This document shows, one piece after another, positions 1 to 10,496 of a DNA stretch of 64,000 nucleotides. The stretch is taken from assembly GCA_963556695.1 (NCBI GenBank), contig CAUWAG010000018.1, forward strand, positions 4,712,001 through 4,776,000, in the 5' to 3' direction. The notes beneath the pieces are model-generated. The model saw only the letters and a program-made list of their open reading frames with translations. It did not search any database and was not told the DNA's origin. Source of the DNA: Anthostomella pinea. Its lineage: Eukaryota; Ascomycota; Sordariomycetes; Xylariales; Xylariaceae. Within the stretch, counting starts at the first letter, position 1. The number at the start of each line of letters is the position of its first letter. Made by a program: the position numbers and the translations under genes.

Positions 1-326
1 GTCCGTTGGCTACTGCGGGGCCTGGCATCTCGCCCTGTTCGTGTCGGGTTAGCCGGCTGCTTTTGCGGAACCTACTCTGGTACTCAAGGAAACGAGGACT
101 GAGTGGCTTTGGAAGGAGACCAGCAACTCACCAAATTGCCGCTTTGGCCCGTTCCACGCGCATAGATGAAGATCAGGTCCTTGCAACCGCTGTCGAGGAA
201 CTCGTTGGCGGTCGTGCCGACTGCGCGGCGGCTCAGCACATCGCCTTCCGTGACGTCCAGTGCGATGGGGCTGGCTGTCGTGGTGACGGCCAGGGCCGCA
301 GCCAGAAGAGAGATGGAGAATTTCAT
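1..326 (-). CDS. Cutinase-family serine esterase, 5' part only
   Basis: This is the beginning of a secreted cutinase-type esterase (CE5), which hydrolyses ester bonds of plant cutin or related polyesters outside the cell. Exon 1 runs from 326 to 132 and encodes a signal peptide (MKFSISLLAAALAVTTTASP), a short propeptide, then the conserved block GCKDLIFIYARGTGQSGNL near the oxyanion-hole region. A GTGAGT donor at 131 and an acceptor ending at 35 (AACAG) define a 97-bp phase-0 intron. Exon 2 continues GEMPGPAVANG and leaves the window at base 1, so the GYSQG nucleophile, Asp and His lie outside. The start ATG at 326 is the first in frame and gives the signal peptide directly. Family assignment is firm; the exact substrate is not known. 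Confidence 0.85.
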
Positions 327-458
327 CTTGATGGCGAGCGCGAGGCGGTGAACTTGGCTAATTTGGTGACAGTCGTCCTCTTCAAGGGTTGCAAGGTGGT
401 TCGACTTCCGCTGTGAATCACAAGTCAGATCGGGGCTATGACCGAGGCCAGTGGTTCC

Positions 459-465
459 TTATATA
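459..465 (-). promoter_or_regulatory. TATA box of the cutinase gene
   Basis: TATATAA reads toward the cutinase start and lies about 133 bp upstream of its ATG. Spacing and orientation fit a core promoter; this is inferred from sequence only. Confidence 0.5.
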
Positions 466-1954
466 GTCCCTGGTTCAAGTTTACCAACAATTTCAAGAAT
501 GAGCTTGCTGATTTTTGTAATGCCATGTTGTGCGGTATGCTCAATGGTATGCTCGCCCCGCGAGCTGGATGCCTATATGGCTCATGGCGCCGACTGGAAG
601 TAACCTCCAAGCCGCCCGGGGCAAGACGTATCTCGCATGAAGCAGTGCAATATGTTGTGAATCCCGAGACAATCTCTCAAGACAAAAGGTCAAAGTCGAA
701 AGCTGGATAAGCGATGTTTAGCTCGGCTGACGAGTAAGTTACGCAGCAGTCGAAAGCTCTAGATCCCGTATGGCTTCGATATATCATTGCAGAAGTATTT
801 GAAAGATGTCAACCTAGAGTTCCAAAGGGTACCCAGATGTTGTGGTCGGTCCGAATAGGGCCATGAGTCATGGCAAAGCTTGGTATGTCCTTGCCTTCCC
901 CGTAAGGCAGCTCCTAGGGCAACCCACCGCGTATTTCGGGAATATGATACGGGGAGTTTTAGTTGTTCTGCGTCGCTTAGACGTCTGTTTCAGGCTTGCG
1001 CGCCGGGCTCGCGGTATCGCAGGGTCGCTTTTCCAATGTGTCGCTTCTATAAGAGTACGCTTGGCGCGAGTTATCCGCCGGGGATACCCTCGCTTTCTTA
1101 TGTCGAACGACTGTGGAATGGGAGTCGAGTTGTTTGTACCTTCCCGAGATGATTACATTTCGCTGATTAGGCGCCAATCCGAGTGTCACTCGTTTCTTGG
1201 CAATGTGCGTCGGGGCATTGCACCATGCTACGGCTCGTGCTCGTATCCATCGTACCTTGTAGCTTCAGCACTTTGATGTAGGAGTGAACCTTGGGGAAGC
1301 ACTGAACCTATCCATACCCCGAGTCTCAACCAAGTGTTCTTCTTACGGAGTTACTTTCGCCTTGGGGGCAGTTTACAATCACGTATCCGTGAGTGCCGAG
1401 CCCGAGGGCCCAGATCACACTCAGCTTCCAACTGGCGCCAGAATGCTATCATGTTCCCTCGCTGACCATTCCGAGAGATGAAGCCTAATTGTCGACTATC
1501 AATTCATGAATAAGACGTAGACTTAAGTTGTATCGGTAGAGAGTATCTGCCGGGCTGCCAGGCTGCATGGGCTTGAGATATAAAATCGAGAACAGTCGAA
1601 GAAATCACTAATACGGTTGACTTATCAATACGTAGCGAACAGATGGTCTTCGGCTAGAAATAGCATGGACAATTGGCCTGTTCGATTTCAACCTAATTCA
1701 GGTGATATCAGATACACTGGTCCTCCATAGGTCTCCGTACACCCTTTATTTACCAAACAGGGCGGTCAATGAGCGCATTGCGGAGATGAAATAGCAATCC
1801 ATTGACATTCATGTCTCTCATACAGTCGCGTAAACCTCAAACACGAATCTCATCAAACGCTTCCTTCTTTGTATCTCATGGGAGGGGTGGTTATGTGGTG
1901 CCGCAGATGGCCCAAGAGACGGGTCAATGTGACCAGCGACCTGAATGTGCATGT
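466..1954. other. Intergenic region, no gene recognised
   Basis: Open frames here (the longest at 842-1276 on the plus strand) have no recognisable domain, signal peptide or conserved motif, and no terminal repeats were seen. Confidence 0.5.
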
Positions 1955-2765
1955 TTAGAGAACGGAGCAAATCATAGGATATTCGAGTGGACCACTCTTA
2001 CCTGACGCGATGTCATATCCAGCGTGCCTCCACAGATCCACATCACCGTAAACTCTCACGAATGCGTCCACGAAGCCTTTGCTGGCGTTGAGAACTTCGG
2101 TGGGAGATGGGTACATCCCGTTATCCGCGAGCCACTTTAGTAGAAATTGAATATCTCTCGCGTCTGTTCCCTTCTTTCCCTCGGTCGCCCGTCCTCCATT
2201 GGAGCCGCACTTGGCGTTCAAGAGTGTGACAATCAGGCCTGCAGCTGCGCTGGTCAGGGCTGATGGGATGAAATATCTAGATTCAACAGTATCTAAGGAA
2301 GAAGAGGCAAGGTCGGAAGAGAGAGGGGAAGCTAGGGGTATATATGTACATAAATATGTGGAGGTATTATGTAATACCGTAACAAAGAGGAGTGTGGGCT
2401 TCAAGATGCGGACGTTTCCCACCATAAGAGTGGGTGTATGCTCGTCGAACTCCTCTTTGAAGAGTACAGGAGGTGTGAGTATTTCAATCTCGACCTTTGG
2501 CATCGTTCTGTAGGTCGTGTGCTGCGTTCGTTTCTCAACCTCAAAGGAGGCTGCCTGGACTTTTCAGGAGGTCTCGGGCAGCCTTCGTGCCGCCTTTCGG
2601 TACGACGAAGTCAACGTCCACTATTTGGCGGGGCGACCCGAGCAGAGAGCAAGCAGCTCCGCCCACGATGGCATACCAAGAGTTTCCAAGAGCATGGGCA
2701 ACGGCTTTGGCTGCCGCAATGGTTTGTGCAGGCCCTGGGTACTGCTTTGGGCTAGAAGGAGGCAT
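1955..2765 (-). pseudogene. Nucleotidyltransferase-fold protein gene, frameshifted and carrying a solo LTR
   Basis: The N-terminus (2765 to about 2561) reads YAIVGGAACSLLGS then DVDFVVPKG, the GG...DxD signature of the minimal nucleotidyltransferase fold found in a widespread fungal protein family of unknown role. At the AAAA run (plus 2561-2564) the frame breaks. One base away the protein resumes as SFEVEKRTQHTTYRT, then PKVEIEILTPPVLFKEEF and ILKPTLL. A 160-bp LTR plus 5-bp duplication interrupts the next codon, after which LNAKC and the conserved KGFVDAFVRVYG follow. The insertion adds exactly 55 codons with no stop. A GTAAGA donor at 2001 suggests a further intron near the 3' end. Without the break and insert the protein would match the family's usual length of about 200 residues. 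One-base slippage in A4 could be an assembly error, so 'pseudogene' is probable rather than certain. Confidence 0.72.
2225..2384 (-). mobile_element. 160-bp solo LTR inserted in the nucleotidyltransferase-like gene
   Basis: The element starts TGTTACGG and ends TGTCACA (TG...CA), carries a TATATATA stretch, and is flanked on both sides by the 5-bp duplication CTCTT (plus strand AAGAG at 2220-2224 and 2385-2389). A second copy of identical length lies at 10735-10894 with about 95% identity. TG...CA ends, 5-bp duplication and absence of internal genes fit a solo LTR left by recombination of an LTR retrotransposon. No internal region of this family is present in the window. Confidence 0.8.
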
Positions 2766-3859
2766 CGGGTACTGCTAGATTGTCAGCTTCCCTTCCTATA
2801 GTTCCTGTCGGCGTTCAGTTTGGTGTTTACAGTTTGTAATTATATTGTCTGGTGTATACCTACAATGATTCTTCGAGCTTCGGGGAGCAGTCAGCCGCTA
2901 GCACAACTATGGATAGTAGTCCAGGCCGTTGAAGTGACTTGAATGGGTGAACAATCTCACCAGACTGAGCAGCATTAGAGAATCAAGACCGATAAATCGA
3001 GGCTACACCGCGGCCTTACGCAAGTTACGGGGCGACGTACCTAGGAGATGGAAGTGAAGTTCCCTGGGAGACGGGTTACGGGAGCTGGGAATGCCCTATC
3101 TGGCTGGCCGTGGGGGCTCCTGCGCAGGCATTAACCAGGGCCGGAGCGGGATCAAGAGCCTTCGCACCAGTTAGATCGTAGGGCTTAACGTAGGAAGAGA
3201 GTTGGGTGCCATTCCGTTCCTTTATTTCGTTTTGGAACTTTACTTCTATACCGAGTTTTTAAGGCAACATTTTATTCCTAAGCCAATCATAATTGGGAGT
3301 GTAAGCATTCCTAGCCTGTGGCCTATGAGGAGTAGTAAAGTGTTGCTTAGAAAAGGCGGTATATATACCTTTACTTAGCAGCCATGGCAGCAAGGTTGAG
3401 GGAATACCTGCCAAAGACAAGTCTATGTTGGTTTCAGATGCTGGCTCCTTTGGATGAGACAAACAGCCCTCCACCAATGGATCCCACAGGCATCCATTTT
3501 GTTGATGTAGCATTAGGTACCAACTCACTTCCGGGCGCCACCTGCAGACGCACGCCACTCAGCTGCATAGCACAGCCACACAGCAGTTTTCCGCGGCGGC
3601 TAATCTTTCAATGTTCCAGACAGTTGCTAAGCGCCAACAGCTACAAGGTAGACTGATGATGAGAACCAAGATCGCTTGCGACCTTGTTATTCAAAATGCT
3701 TGATCAGCAAACGGCCCGTTTGTCCTGCAGACCACTCACGTATCTATCCACCTTCTCTTACCCTTGATCCGCCAGTTGGGTCACCAAGATCTACCTAGCC
3801 GCTCGCCCTTGGACACAACCTTACACCCTCCAGCCGCCGGCCGCCAGCCAGCCTGAACT
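2766..3859. other. Intergenic region with one unassigned minus-strand ORF (3259-3558)
   Basis: A 99-residue frame on the minus strand at 3259-3558 lacks a recognisable domain. Its codon and composition pattern differs little from surrounding DNA, so it may be a relic. The remainder is the divergent promoter region of the 3860 gene; no repeats with clear ends were found. Confidence 0.35.
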
Positions 3860-4654
3860 ATGTTCGATTCAAGGCGGATACCCTGCGATCTCTTGGGTCA
3901 AAATGACATCTCTAACGCCGTCTGGTTCGAGGACGCTATCAGATCCTACGGGGTCCCCACTGTCCTTTTCGATCTGCACCTGGTGGTACCAGACATAGAC
4001 GAGGCCGCAGCAGTCTTGCGGGCCAACGACTGGACCCCGGAGCCGCCAAGCATGTACTCTTTTCTCGCTCGCACGCCAGCCTCGATGTTCCACCGGCTGC
4101 TAGCACCTGCTACTGGGGAAGAGTACGATCCTGACGCGTGGCCACCCGTACCGCCTGGCGAGGAGCCTCCCATTGCGCGAGTCGCCGCTGTTCTTTTCCC
4201 AGCTGCTCGCTGGGGTGTGGCGGCAGAGACGCTCGAGCAGGCCGTGGAGAACGACTTCGTGCCTCATCTGCCTGCGTTGACAAACGCTCTCATCGGCAGT
4301 TATCTTGATTGCCCCGAAGATCCTAATGGTGGGAAAGTGCAATCGTACCTTTCCTGTCAGCTTGGCTACCTGTACGACTACGTGCCACAGCTCAAAGAGA
4401 AGACCTTTACAGAAGAACTGGCCTTTGAACACCGTCAGTTCCACCTCGACTGTCTGTCCAAGATGAGGCTGTGGACTATCCCGTTCGTCACCCATGAGCG
4501 ACGGATAAGAAAAGCCATCAGGGAAGGGGGTTATGAGCTCCGGGAATGCTCGGCCGATACTGAGGAAACACGGTACCTCTTCGAGGATCCTCTTGCTCAG
4601 CTACATATGGAGAGAATGGCTCATTCGAGCGATTCTTGGGCAATGGGAGAATGA
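3860..4654 (+). CDS. Conserved fungal hypothetical protein, possible nucleotidyltransferase-like fold
   Basis: A single-exon 264-residue protein without signal peptide or membrane segment, probably cytosolic. The block VWFEDAIRSYGVPTVLFDLH followed by LVVPDIDEAA matches a family of uncharacterised fungal proteins in which an acidic W-x-E-D-A...YGVPT..FDL pattern recurs. The spacing loosely resembles the GG...DxD core of nucleotidyltransferase folds, but the catalytic signature is degenerate, so activity should not be assumed. The C-terminal half (about 130-264) is rich in aromatic and charged residues. The ATG at 3860 was taken because it precedes the conserved block by about 20 residues and follows a pyrimidine-rich leader. 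It lies about 1.1 kb from, and divergent to, the broken nucleotidyltransferase-fold gene. Function unknown. Confidence 0.7.
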   Translation: MFDSRRIPCDLLGQNDISNAVWFEDAIRSYGVPTVLFDLHLVVPDIDEAAAVLRANDWTPEPPSMYSFLARTPASMFHRLLAPATGEEYDPDAWPPVPPGEEPPIARVAAVLFPAARWGVAAETLEQAVENDFVPHLPALTNALIGSYLDCPEDPNGGKVQSYLSCQLGYLYDYVPQLKEKTFTEELAFEHRQFHLDCLSKMRLWTIPFVTHERRIRKAIREGGYELRECSADTEETRYLFEDPLAQLHMERMAHSSDSWAMGE

Positions 4655-5261
4655 AAACTCCCAATCTACTTGATAAGAACGCTTTGCGATACACACAACG
4701 GTGGTTGGTATAGTGTGAAGAGATGATGGTCAAGCAGAGAGCTGCCAATTTCCGGCATGGAGCATTGCCTACTAGGCGCAACGCTTTCTTCCTCGGTTTT
4801 TAGATGAGTGCGAAAGATCAAATGATGCTTTACTCCACACACGCTGTCTGAAGCCAGGTGAGGTCGAAAGGAAATGGAAGGAGAGCCGATGTAGCGCGAT
4901 GTTCGAGATTGGTACAAGGGGACGACTGGAAATCTTGCTTGTATCGGTCGGCTGACCGTGGTATCGATATCGATGCCTAAGTTGTATTGAGGTACAGTAT
5001 GGCTGGACTGACTTCTTTGGCAACACTGGTACCTCCAGGCCTACTCAATGAGCTGGCAGTGGGAGGAAGAGGGACACCACAGATATCCTATTCAGACGAT
5101 ATGTTGTTCTCTCGTTATGATTGCCCCAGTCTACCGGCACATTTTCATGGCACTATTCGCCCAGTGGTAAATAATACCCCAACCCATGCATCCCCTCATA
5201 GTCATATAAATCGTAAATCGTCCGTCTCGCATCATGGTTCGTCTCCTGTCATCCACCACCC
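4655..5261. other. Intergenic region between convergent genes
   Basis: This separates the 3860 gene from the convergently transcribed GFA gene. No credible coding frame or repeat was found. Confidence 0.5.
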
Positions 5262-5899
5262 CTAAAACCCGCCCTCCTCGAACTTCTCAACACCCGGTCC
5301 CTCGACGCCGCTGAACCAGCTCACGCGGTTCTTGATGAACTGCTCAACCGTAGGTCGCAACTTGGTCTCATGCAGATAGAAATCATCCACGGTGCCGATG
5401 CGCAGGATACTAAATCCTGGGAACCGGGCACCGACGCGATACATCAACGTGCCACAAGTCTTGCAGAAGTAGTTGGTCATGGTCTGGCCGGACGCGATCG
5501 TCTTCTCCTGCCCCCAATGGCTCAAGTTCTCCTGGCCTCGCACGTGCTTCAGGTAGGAATTGTCGATGGTGAAGTTTGATGCGAACATTGATGCCGTGAT
5601 CTTGTGGCAGTCCGAACAGTTGCAGACGAAGGACTTGACCAGACCTGGTGCTTTCGTTGGCTAGACCCATGTCAGTGGCTGCAGGTAATGAATAGGTTCT
5701 CGAGCTCGTAATCGTGGGCATGTCCCATCTGAATGAAGATGGCTGGAATATGCGTCAGACTTACAAATGCCAATTGCACTGCGCCGCAAAAGCATGTTGC
5801 CGTTGCCTCGTCCTCGGTAGACCAACCATCATTGGCGACGCCTGCGAGAGGAAAGTTAGACCCGGATTGGTCTGCGGTATTGGTAGTGGTAGTAGTCAT
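5262..5899 (-). CDS. GFA / CENP-V domain zinc protein (glutathione-dependent formaldehyde-activating enzyme family)
   Basis: Two exons, 5899-5765 and 5660-5262, encode 177 residues. The intron has a GTAAGT donor (5764) and a CTAG acceptor ending at 5661, both phase 0. The Mss4-like fold is recognisable by its zinc ligands: C36-F-C38-G, C58-N-C60-S-D-C63-H and C111-K-T-C114-G-T. This is the standard GFA pattern of two zinc sites. Some members of the family are reported to condense formaldehyde with glutathione, but most fungal paralogues are uncharacterised, so only the fold and zinc binding are claimed. No signal peptide is seen, so a cytosolic protein is likely. A TATATAAAA box lies about 150 bp upstream. 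Confidence 0.9.
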
Positions 5900-6940
5900 G
5901 GTGGTTTTGCTAGTAGAAAAATGAGGAGCGTGACGTGTTGGGACGAGTTGAAGAGGATGGGCCAGATGTAATCGGCGGGAAATGCTGGAGATGTGCTGGT
6001 GTCTGCCGTTTACAGTTGCGAACTTCCTTGATTCGCAGTTCGAAGGCAGGTTTTATATATAACGTGACGTCCAGGAGTTAAGGCACGCAAGCCGTAAGTC
6101 CTCGGCCGAGTCGAGCTACGTGACTATCAATTCCGTCACTCCGAACTCAACCCCGCGACCTCCGTTGACTCCAACCAATCCGCTGCATTCCGATACTCCA
6201 TTAGGCCAGTAACTGACATGGACTGATTAGTGAACAGCCATTCGCCAACTTTGATGGTACGGACGCATGAAGGTTGCTGAACTAATCACGGAGTACACAT
6301 CCAGTGCATCGGTGGTGTCGATGCATTTTGGGACCACGTTGTAACTCTGCCAGTGCTCGACCAACGGAATACGTCGGAGGGCCTGTCACAGTGACCAACC
6401 AGCGTGACCCTTGTGCCGCTTGAAGGATGCATTTTGCGAATTGGCATCTTGAGTATATCAATATGGAATAGGGATGATAGATATCTCAAATCAGCTCTAA
6501 GCGGACCTCACGAACGGTCGCAGACATCTAAACTCTCACGTTGATCAAAGTAAGCTCACGGGGGGGTTGGGGATCGTCGAGGGACTGGACCACCAATCTA
6601 CCGGGCCCTCCTCACACTCTGCAGCCGCGAATAACCCGACAAGGCTGGAAACCCGAACATGAAGCAAAGTGAGTACCATTTCGGCTTCGGACGTGTATCA
6701 AGCTCCCCGATCAGTCGGCGACTTGAGAACCGCGAGAATTATGAAGAAACGGCTGGGTAAAAGATGTGCGATAAAATTCAAGGTTCGATGAAATATATAA
6801 GCACAAAAAGGCAATCCAACTTATATACACAAAACTGATTCCAGCTAGACCAAAGTTGGACCTAGATACACCACGAATATCAACCCCCTTCAGCATTCAC
6901 CCCCGACTTGAGGGCGCGGCACTGGTGGTGGTAGCAGCCA
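5900..6940. other. Upstream region of the GFA gene and 3' flank of the LPMO gene
   Basis: About 1 kb without a recognisable gene. It contains the GFA core promoter and an AT-rich stretch near 6760-6860 that probably belongs to the 3' end of the LPMO transcript. Confidence 0.45.
6051..6059 (-). promoter_or_regulatory. TATA box of the GFA-domain gene
   Basis: TATATAAAA on the minus strand lies about 150 bp before the ATG at 5899, oriented toward it. Confidence 0.5.
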
Positions 6941-8068
6941 TTAAGCGTTGACGCACTGGGAGTAGTAAGGGTTCATGCCGGTGCAAGTGCCCACAGAGCA
7001 AGAAGTGGCGCCGGTCCAGTTCTTACCGCCTGGAACATCTCAAGTCAGCATTTGCAACTGCGGGAAAGGGGTCGCGGGGATCATATCGAGAAGGGGCTAC
7101 ATACCACACTGGCCGTAGAGAGCTGCGGTCCCGCTCGGCGACGCAGCGGCGGAGCTGGTGGCTACCACCTTGGTGGAAGTAGCCTTGGTCACGGTAGCGA
7201 AGGTAGTGGCGGAAGTAGCAGCGGGCGTGGTCTCGACGGCACTGGTCTCGGCGGCTACGCTGGTAGTGGCCGACGAGGTCTCGACGACGACAGTGGAGGA
7301 GGTCTCAGCAGCGGCGGTGGTCTGGTCGGCAGCGGTGGAGGTCTCGGCAGCGGCGCTGGAGGTCGTGGTATCAACGCTGGTGGTCTCAGCAGCAACGGTG
7401 GAGGTCAGGGCAGCAGCGGTGGATGTGGCCGTGGCGCTGGTGGTCTGGGACGCGGAGGCCGACGAGTCGTCGCCGCCGCTGCCGCTGCCGCTGACGGTGA
7501 AGTCGATACAAGACTCGTAGGTCTGATCGATCGAGGCCGCGTTCCAGTACCACTGGATGACGCAGTCACCAGCGGTCGCGCACTCACTGCCGAGGTCGCT
7601 GGGGATGGTGATGTCGAACTGGGTCTCGTTCGCGGGGATAGAGGTGGCGGTGGAGGCGTACACGTCCCACGAGATTAGGGGAGAGCCGATGACGGTGTTG
7701 CTGCTGGTCTTGACGATGGAGACGTTGGCAACTCCGGTGTGGGGAGCGCGGATGTCGACGGTGATGGGGAGCACCTGTCCGGCGGTCAAGGACTGGACGT
7801 TGGCCGTGTTGTCGGCGAACTTGTAGCCCTTGCACAGCCAGATATCGCAGGCCGCCTCGTCGTAGTCGCTCTGGCTGGATGCGACTTGGAGTTCGCCCTG
7901 GATGTTTCCGTAGTTGTCGGACGACTGGTTGATCTCGACTTGGTTTCCGCAAGCCGCTTCCATGGCGGAGCCGGGCATGCGAGCCTGGGGGTCGGTGACG
8001 AAACCATGGCCGAAGACGGTCGAGGCGAAGCTGACAAAGCCAAGGGTGACGGAGGTGGTGGTCTTCAT
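6941..8068 (-). CDS. Secreted lytic polysaccharide monooxygenase (AA16-like) with C-terminal CBM1
   Basis: Copper-dependent LPMOs cleave cellulose oxidatively outside the cell. The product is 350 residues. A 20-residue signal peptide ends in ...STVFG, leaving His21 as mature residue 1 of the copper histidine brace ([13 protein letters not shown]). The second candidate brace His is H110 in [11 protein letters not shown]. The block [20 protein letters not shown] is conserved in fungal proteins classed as AA16. Residues about 193-315 are a Ser/Thr/Ala-rich linker, likely O-glycosylated. Exon 1 (8068-7105) ends inside YGQCG at a GTATGT donor; exon 2 (7029-6941) completes a cellulose-binding CBM1 ([11 protein letters not shown] ... 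[10 protein letters not shown]). The 75-bp intron splits a Gly codon. AA16 rather than another LPMO family is recognised from memory of the family and would need profile confirmation; the LPMO plus CBM1 reading is strong. Confidence 0.83.
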
Positions 8069-10000
8069 GGTGAATGGTAAGTGACTTATTGATGTGAGAA
8101 GATGGTCTTCGTGTGTTGGAAACGGAGCGCCAGGGAAAAGAATGAATGTGATTTCAAAAGAGTGAAAGTGGAAACGAACGTCAAGTCACAGACCAGATAC
8201 TAACGACAGAGAAGCAGAGAGTGATGTTGAACAAGAAAAACTGCAGTGAAGTGAAAGCATAATCTCATATATATACAATGCTGCCCCCGAGCATCCCACG
8301 AACACTCCCAGTGCCAGCGATTCGCATCTCGGGTCGAGGCTGCGGGGCCTCGAAGAAATGAAGGGACAGCAAATGTCTGGAAGGCCGGTTCCTCCCATGT
8401 CGCCCAATTAATGTCAGGACACTCTATCTGCATGCGGTGAGGCTCAAACTTAAGTGACCAAGTCAATCTCCACGTAGCAGGGGCATAACTGTGGTTGACC
8501 ATCTGAAGGCTGTCAGCCGTGCCGCGCGACTGAGGATCCGGGAAGCTGGATACCTAGTAGAAGCGTCCTATCATCCTTTGCAATGCACACCCAGGCTCGT
8601 GGGACCATCACATTGTTTCATATATCTGTTGGTGATATAGTTGAAACACAGACCAACGACTATGCCAAGAACCGTTACACCCTAGTGGCCGTCTTGCCAA
8701 CCGCCAGTCTAGCGCTCCCGATCCCGTTCGACGCCGCCATGGATCGGCTCTTCACTAGATGGAACTTCATATATCGCATCGTACGGATGGCTCAGCAAGA
8801 TTCTAATTGCCGCGTTGGGCCATGTCGTCGGTGAATGTGCACTCAGGCTGCGAGCTGTCAAAACTCATCCGTCGCGCGGCGAGCAATGGCGGCGCGTACG
8901 AGTTCCAGGTTGCCCCTGTGTGGATCTCTTCATAGGCAAGGGGCTTCGAAGGGCTGCGGGTCGTCCGATGATTTTCGGCAGCGGATTACCGCAAGTGGCA
9001 AGGAGCCCCGGAAGAAGCCGAAGCCTGTCAAGGATGAGGAGCCAGGTAAGGATGTACTGTGGGCCGTGGCACGTAAATGGAAGTCCTGTAGATCATGTTG
9101 ACTTGTCATTGGAGGAAATATTTCAAGGTTCAGACGGAATTTCTGCGAGATGGCTAGGGTCGGTATATTCAATCAACTTCAGCTGAGATGACAGGATGAG
9201 TGCAGTGGCTCTTCAAGTGCACGGAAGAACTGAGGAAGATTCAGCTTGTTGAACAACAGATGTCCACCACATACCCCAGTTTAGTCACGTGATAAGTCAG
9301 GGCAGGTATCACGACTGCTTAACTGTTGGTAGGCACGGTGTAACACACCGTTGGCTGAGTGGCATGACATAGCATGTCTTAGACGCTGACAACCAACAAG
9401 ACGAAATGGTCTAAATCCGGCATATTGTAGCGCGGGCCTGATAACTTTTGGCCCCGTCAAGGTCCTTACTTTCCGGCCGGGGGTACCTCCCAGCCCCGAG
9501 AGTACAAGAGATCATGAATTCCCCCGTCATGGAGTAGGTCAATGATGAGAAGTTTACATTTCGTGTTGACATCAACACACACCTTGTCAGTTTGCATTTT
9601 ATGCCGTCGCCCAGCTATAATAGTACAGATTGTTTGCGTACACTGGGCCCATCCTGCCCTGTGCTCATTTTATGGTGGGTGTCACTCTTGTGATGAAGCA
9701 CCCTGGCGCCGGCAGGCATGCAATCCTCGGTTCACAGGTTTATGCGTAATACTTGTGCTGTAATCCCAATGCGAAGATTGCATGACAACATGATACGATC
9801 TTATTGGACATCACAACGGCCGGTTACCTCGAATGCCAAGCCCAGTCAAGTCTTTTTCTGTCCTAAAACCCATTGGGCACATGACACATGTTGAGGCTGG
9901 CCATGACCAATGTTTTGAAAGCACTTTAGGTATCGGTATGGCGGAATGAGGAATATTTCTGTGTTGCTGAGAGAATTTTCAAGTAATGGACTTTGGGGAC
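8069..10000. other. Gene-poor region upstream of the LPMO gene
   Basis: Nearly 2 kb with no recognisable product. Short open frames (8583-8834, 8815-9186, 9542-9763) show no domain or signal. The proximal 250 bp is the LPMO promoter and leader. A short perfect inverted repeat (ACGGTGT-AAC-ACACCGT) sits near 9335. Confidence 0.45.
8268..8275 (-). promoter_or_regulatory. TATA box of the LPMO gene
   Basis: TATATATA lies about 200 bp upstream of the LPMO ATG (8068), which leaves room for a long leader. Position and composition suggest a core promoter. Confidence 0.4.
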
Positions 10001-10005
10001 ATGAC

Positions 10006-10491
10006 TGTGACGAGCCGTCTAACCTATAAGGCTAAAGGGTTCTATAGGGTTTATGTTCTGAGGTAAGTCAACACAAAAGACGATAGAGGCTTCTGTCAAC
10101 TAGAAGACACTCAGATGCTGGGGCTTGGTCTGAACTGGGTTCACTGAATAGTCGAGTCGTCAGGAGATTTCTCCCCTTAGGGTTGGCTAAGATGCTTAGA
10201 TTGATCACTGAGGTAGAGACTGTCTATCTGTCTAGCTAGGAAATGTCCATCCTTATATATCCAATCTCTCCCTCACTGATGGGGTGGATATGTTGGATAA
10301 CCTTGCTATCCAAGCTATCCTGGATATGTTGGATAACCTCGCTATCCAAGCTATCCATCACGTGATGTCTTGATCACGTGACCTAAACGTTTCCTTGGCC
10401 CGTGCGTTCTCCCGGGTTCTTCCAGTTACTGTCCATCTTGTTGGGCCTGCCAGCGGGCTTCATTCCCTGTACGCCTCGTTGGTTCGTAACA
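10006..10491. mobile_element. 486-bp solo LTR with perfect 5-bp duplication
   Basis: The element begins TGTGACGAGCC and ends TTCGTAACA, short imperfect inverted ends of TG...CA type. It is flanked by ATGAC at 10001-10005 and 10492-10496. It contains two 36-bp tandem units (10285-10320 and 10321-10356, one mismatch) built on GGATATGTTGGATAACC and CTATCCAAGCTATCC, and a palindromic CACGTGATGTCTTGATCACGTG. No coding region is inside. These features fit a solo LTR of a gypsy- or copia-type element; the family is not represented elsewhere in the window. Confidence 0.75.
10285..10356. repeat. Two 36-bp tandem units inside the 486-bp LTR
   Basis: The units differ at one base (T/C) and each contains an internal inverted motif (GGATA ... 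TATCC), as often seen in LTR U3 regions. Confidence 0.75.
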
Positions 10492-10496
10492 ATGAC

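Noticed and set aside
7052..7678. Gly-rich 208-residue frame on the plus strand
   Set aside because: It is the antisense of the LPMO Ser/Thr/Ala linker; its Gly-rich composition is a by-product of that strand.
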